A stretch of 64,000 bases of DNA from RPQJ01 sp963762315 (lineage in GTDB: Bacteria > Pseudomonadota > Gammaproteobacteria > Steroidobacterales > Steroidobacteraceae), in the NCBI GenBank assembly GCA_963762315.1, contig CAVXKO010000004.1:992001-1056000 (forward strand), read 5' to 3'. This document shows positions 61,579 to 64,000 of this stretch, in pieces. The position numbers and the translations under genes were made by a program. Each line of letters begins with the position of its first letter. Within the stretch, counting starts at the first letter, position 1. The notes under the pieces were generated by a model, which was not told where the DNA came from, made no database searches, and worked only from the letters and a program-made list of their open reading frames with translations.

Positions 61579-62757
61579 TCATCTGTTCGCCAAGTCGACT
61601 TGGGCCTTTTCCCAGGCGCGTACCCTGACGCGCGCCGCGTCGAACAACTTCTCGTAGTTGCCCTTGCGGATCTTCAGGCTCGCCTCGGGGGTCAGCAGCG
61701 CCCAGATAGGATCCCAGAGATTGAACACGCGCAATTGCGTGGCCTGGTCCGGCGGCGCGACGTTGTCGGTGCCGAACAGGAATCGGTCGGGGTACTTGTT
61801 GAACATCGAGGCCGTGCCCTGGATCGACTCGGGTGACGCAACGGCGTACTTGGCGACTTCATCCCACGAAACATCGAAATAGACGTGGCTCAGGGTGGGG
61901 TCGCTGAGGATGTCCTCGACGATCGCCCGGTGGCCCGGGCTGCGTTCGGCGGTATCCGCGGTCGCCTGCCCCTGCACCGGATGAACGACACGCCCGAGGC
62001 CCGTGTGGGCCCAGATGATCGTGGTCCGTGGGTGGCGGCGGAGCAGGTCTTTCATCTGTGTCAGGAAGACGGGCTCCGCACCGGCCTTCGCAAAGGGCAT
62101 GTCGATGTCGTTGTGCAGGATGACGACGAGACCGACCTCGGCTGCGAACTCGAGAATCCGGTCGAGGGCCGGGTCCGTCAGGCTGGCGGTGTCGCCGGCC
62201 ACCTTGGACGAGACGAACTCCTTGTGGATCGTGAACTCGCCGATACCGCTGAACACGCCGGGGAATATCTCGAGCACGCGGCGGATGTGGTCGACGGCGT
62301 ACATGTCGGCCGGATTGAAGCCGGTGATCATCGGGTCGAGGCGCGCCTGCTGCTCCTTCGGCAGCGACTCGTAGACGCGCGCGATGTAGGCGTCGGTGAA
62401 CGAGTAGTAATAGAGCGGAGCGTCAGACTGCAGGTAATAGGTCGGCGCGTAGTCCCCGGAGTTCCCGTGCGCCCAGGTCTGCTGCAGCGGTATCCCGAAG
62501 AGCGTGGAACGACCCACCTTGTCGCCCATGATCTCCAGGTACTTGTGGATCTCCGTACCTTGCTGGATGTAGTTGGTCAGGTGGAAGTGCGAGTCGTTGA
62601 AGAGATAGTCCGGCGCCGCCGCAGGCTTGCCCTTCCCTGCGGCCGCTGCCACGGTGATGCCGCCGATTGCGATGACTGCTGCGGCCAGGGCGGCGACGAT
62701 GTGGCGCACCCGATTCCCCGATACCGACCGGCTGAATTGCATCTTCACTCGAGCCAT
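61579..62757 (-). CDS. Exported amidohydrolase-family protein (TIM-barrel)
   Basis: 392 aa. A basic start and hydrophobic helix (HIVAALAAAVIAIGGITVAAAAG) predict export. The barrel begins NDSHFHLTNY (HxH metal motif) and continues with GIGEFTIHKEF, LVVILHNDIDMPF, TIIWAHTGLGR and DRFLFGTDNVAPP (Asp), the pattern of the amidohydrolase-2 group (ACMSD-like hydrolases and decarboxylases). Substrate unknown. ATG 62742 is an alternative start. The porin gene starts at or just after its stop, so the pair is probably co-expressed. Confidence 0.78.
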   Translation of the reverse strand: MARVKMQFSRSVSGNRVRHIVAALAAAVIAIGGITVAAAAGKGKPAAAPDYLFNDSHFHLTNYIQQGTEIHKYLEIMGDKVGRSTLFGIPLQQTWAHGNSGDYAPTYYLQSDAPLYYYSFTDAYIARVYESLPKEQQARLDPMITGFNPADMYAVDHIRRVLEIFPGVFSGIGEFTIHKEFVSSKVAGDTASLTDPALDRILEFAAEVGLVVILHNDIDMPFAKAGAEPVFLTQMKDLLRRHPRTTIIWAHTGLGRVVHPVQGQATADTAERSPGHRAIVEDILSDPTLSHVYFDVSWDEVAKYAVASPESIQGTASMFNKYPDRFLFGTDNVAPPDQATQLRVFNLWDPIWALLTPEASLKIRKGNYEKLFDAARVRVRAWEKAQVDLANR

Positions 62758-62816
62758 CTCCCAGGAAAACCAAGCAAGAACCCATCAGGGCCCGAACACC
62801 ACAGCTCCGGTCCATA

Positions 62817-62843
62817 ACGGCACGCACAGGGTGGTCGTGCCGT
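62817..62843. other. Perfect inverted repeat between glsA and the amidohydrolase gene
   Basis: ACGGCACG and CGTGCCGT flank an 11-base spacer in the 132-bp gap. It could end the glutaminase transcript or be an operator for the amidohydrolase-porin pair. No T run is present on the minus strand. Confidence 0.35.
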
Positions 62844-62889
62844 CACGACTCACCAAAGGTATTGCGGATGGCGGAGCCACTACCCGCGA

Positions 62890-63927
62890 TCACTTCGGGT
62901 TCGGCCCGAACACGCCGAGGCCCAGTTCGCCCGAGATGTCGCGGATGGCATTCAGCGAACGGACGCTGTTGCCGGCCTCGTTCAGCCGCGGCGAGAACGC
63001 CGCGATGGCGAAGCGCCCGGGCACGACGGCGACGATGCCGCCACCCACACCCGTCTTGGCCGGCAAGCCCGCCGTGAACATCCAGTCGCCCGACTCGTCG
63101 TAGAACCCGGCCGTAGCCATGATCGCCAGCAACTCCGGCACGTGCCGGGCCGGCATCACCTGCTTCCCGGTCAGCGGGTTCACGCCACCGTTGGCCAGCG
63201 TCGCCCCCATCATGCCGAGGTCCTTGGCGCTGACGCCCACGGAGCACTCACGCGTGTACACCCGCAGCGCTTCCTCCGGATCGCTGTAGAGGCGACCCCA
63301 GTTGTACAGCAGGTTGGCGATACCGCGATTGCCGTAGGCCGTCGAGTACTCCGAGTCGTACACCTTCTCGAGCACCGTCAACGGGCGCCCGGCGAAGTCG
63401 CTGAGGTTCTGCGACACCTTGCTCCAGCGGTCCGCTTCGGAAGTGGCCTGCACCAGGCTCACGGCCGCGATCGCACCCGCGTTCACGAGCGGATTCACCG
63501 AGTTCTCGTAGACCGCGAGCGCCAGCTTCGAGTTGAACGGCAACCCGGTCGGCTCGACGCCGATCTTTTCCTTCAGGACCTCCGGGCTCTGCTGCGTCAT
63601 CACCAGCGCCGCCGTGAAGGGCTTGGACACGGACTGGATGGAGAACTTGTAGTCCACGTCGCCCGCGCTGTAGACCTTGCCGTCCTTGGTGACGATCACC
63701 ACCCCGAACAGGTCGCTCGGCGTCTCGGTCAGGATGGGAATGTAGTCCGCGTTCTTGCCGTCCTGCAGGCCCTTGTACTTCGCGTAGGCGGCGTCCACGA
63801 GGCGCTGGAAGTCCTTCACGGCCGGGTCGGGCGCCGGACCGCGAGCGAATGCGGGCATCGAGGTGACCGACAATACGGCCGCGGCCGCGACGGCCGTCAG
63901 CATCGAAACCTTCCTGTTGGTGATCAT
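62890..63927 (-). CDS. glsA: Exported glutaminase
   Basis: Serine-dependent beta-lactamase-fold glutaminase, 345 aa. Motif FSIQSVSKPF carries the catalytic SxxK (Ser99, Lys102). GLPFNSKLALAVYENSVNPLVNAGAIAAVSL, SEYSTAYGNRGIANLLYNWG, YTRECSVGVSAKDLGMMGATLANGG and GLPAKTGVGGGIVAVVPG are hallmark segments. Unlike cytosolic GlsA/YbaS it has a clear signal peptide (LTAVAAAAVLSVTSMPAFARG), so it acts in the periplasm, deamidating external glutamine. RBS GGGAG before ATG 63927. Confidence 0.93.
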   Translation of the reverse strand: MITNRKVSMLTAVAAAAVLSVTSMPAFARGPAPDPAVKDFQRLVDAAYAKYKGLQDGKNADYIPILTETPSDLFGVVIVTKDGKVYSAGDVDYKFSIQSVSKPFTAALVMTQQSPEVLKEKIGVEPTGLPFNSKLALAVYENSVNPLVNAGAIAAVSLVQATSEADRWSKVSQNLSDFAGRPLTVLEKVYDSEYSTAYGNRGIANLLYNWGRLYSDPEEALRVYTRECSVGVSAKDLGMMGATLANGGVNPLTGKQVMPARHVPELLAIMATAGFYDESGDWMFTAGLPAKTGVGGGIVAVVPGRFAIAAFSPRLNEAGNSVRSLNAIRDISGELGLGVFGPNPK

Positions 63928-63941
63928 TGCGAGTCTCCCGG

Positions 63942-64000
63942 TCAGAGCTTGATGCCGAAGTTGTACTTGACGGTGAACTGGAAGCGCACGTCGTCGTCGT
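63942..64000 (-). CDS. C-terminal end of an outer-membrane porin (partial)
   Basis: The last 18 codons read DDDVRFQFTVKYNFGIKL and stop at 63942-63944. The alternating aromatic/polar pattern is that of a terminal beta-barrel strand, although it ends in Leu rather than Phe. Probably a porin upstream of glsA on the same strand; the rest is beyond the window. Confidence 0.5.
   Translation of the reverse strand, partial: DDDVRFQFTVKYNFGIKL

Overview
The window is about 64 kb of dense, GC-rich bacterial chromosome. The organism is most likely a gammaproteobacterium outside the well-studied families (Xanthomonadales/Nevskiales/Steroidobacterales-like). This rests on three gene orders that are typical of the class: ruvCAB-tolQRAB-pal-cpoB-queE-queC-tRNA-Lys, rimP-nusA-infB-rbfA-truB-rpsO-pnp, and smc-zipA-ligA (ZipA is essentially gammaproteobacterial). 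UrcA, LssY_C and HapK-family proteins fit such a lineage. The taxonomic call is inference; no rRNA gene is present.

Layout. (1) 1-6.7 kb: a catabolic block of acyl-CoA enzymes. An NDP-forming acyl-CoA ligase and a CaiD-like hydratase on + converge on an alpha/beta hydrolase, an L-carnitine dehydrogenase-thioesterase fusion and a CaiA-like acyl-CoA dehydrogenase on -. This suggests use of carnitine or related trimethylammonium acids. (2) 6.9-12.5 kb: sucA-sucB-lpdA, the 2-oxoglutarate dehydrogenase complex. sucB carries two in-frame palindromic repeats in its linker and an apparent 1-nt frameshift. (3) 12.5-14.7 kb: relA, with a heptanucleotide repeat array at its 3' end. (4) 14.9-23.2 kb: ruvCAB, the Tol-Pal operon, queE/queC and tRNA-Lys(TTT). 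(5) 23.2-24.5 kb: a decayed integrative element behind the tRNA, with an integrase stub, a UrcA gene and a 14-bp direct repeat of the tRNA 3' end. (6) 24.5-32.1 kb: a co-directional run of exported proteins: PKD lipoprotein, BON protein, duplicated L,D-transpeptidase, LssY_C protein, lipase-like lipoprotein, M15 peptidase-like protein and a phospholipase D-like lipoprotein. It looks like an uncharacterised envelope module. (7) 32.2-36.6 kb: an aminotransferase, an unrecognised P-loop-like protein and two divergent MFS transporters. (8) 36.6-45.3 kb: the transcription/translation operon behind a leader with two terminators. (9) 45.3-47.8 kb: phaR, gluQ and dksA on -, studded with palindromic repeats. 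(10) 48-54.4 kb: smc, zipA, ligA. (11) 54.4-59.9 kb: an FAD oxidase, a HapK-like protein and an Opp/Dpp-type ABC importer lacking a binding protein. (12) 60-64 kb on -: an OprP-like porin, an exported amidohydrolase, an exported glutaminase and the tail of a second outer-membrane protein.

Two repeat families stand out. One is a palindrome with CCTCTCCCGC/GCGGGAGAGG arms plus a CCCTCACCC tail, found between genes, inside sucB and at the start of gluQ. The other is a 7-bp array between lpdA and relA. Most of the rest is conserved housekeeping. The most unusual content is the repeat-encoded protein segments, the decayed tRNA-Lys element and the envelope run that follows it.
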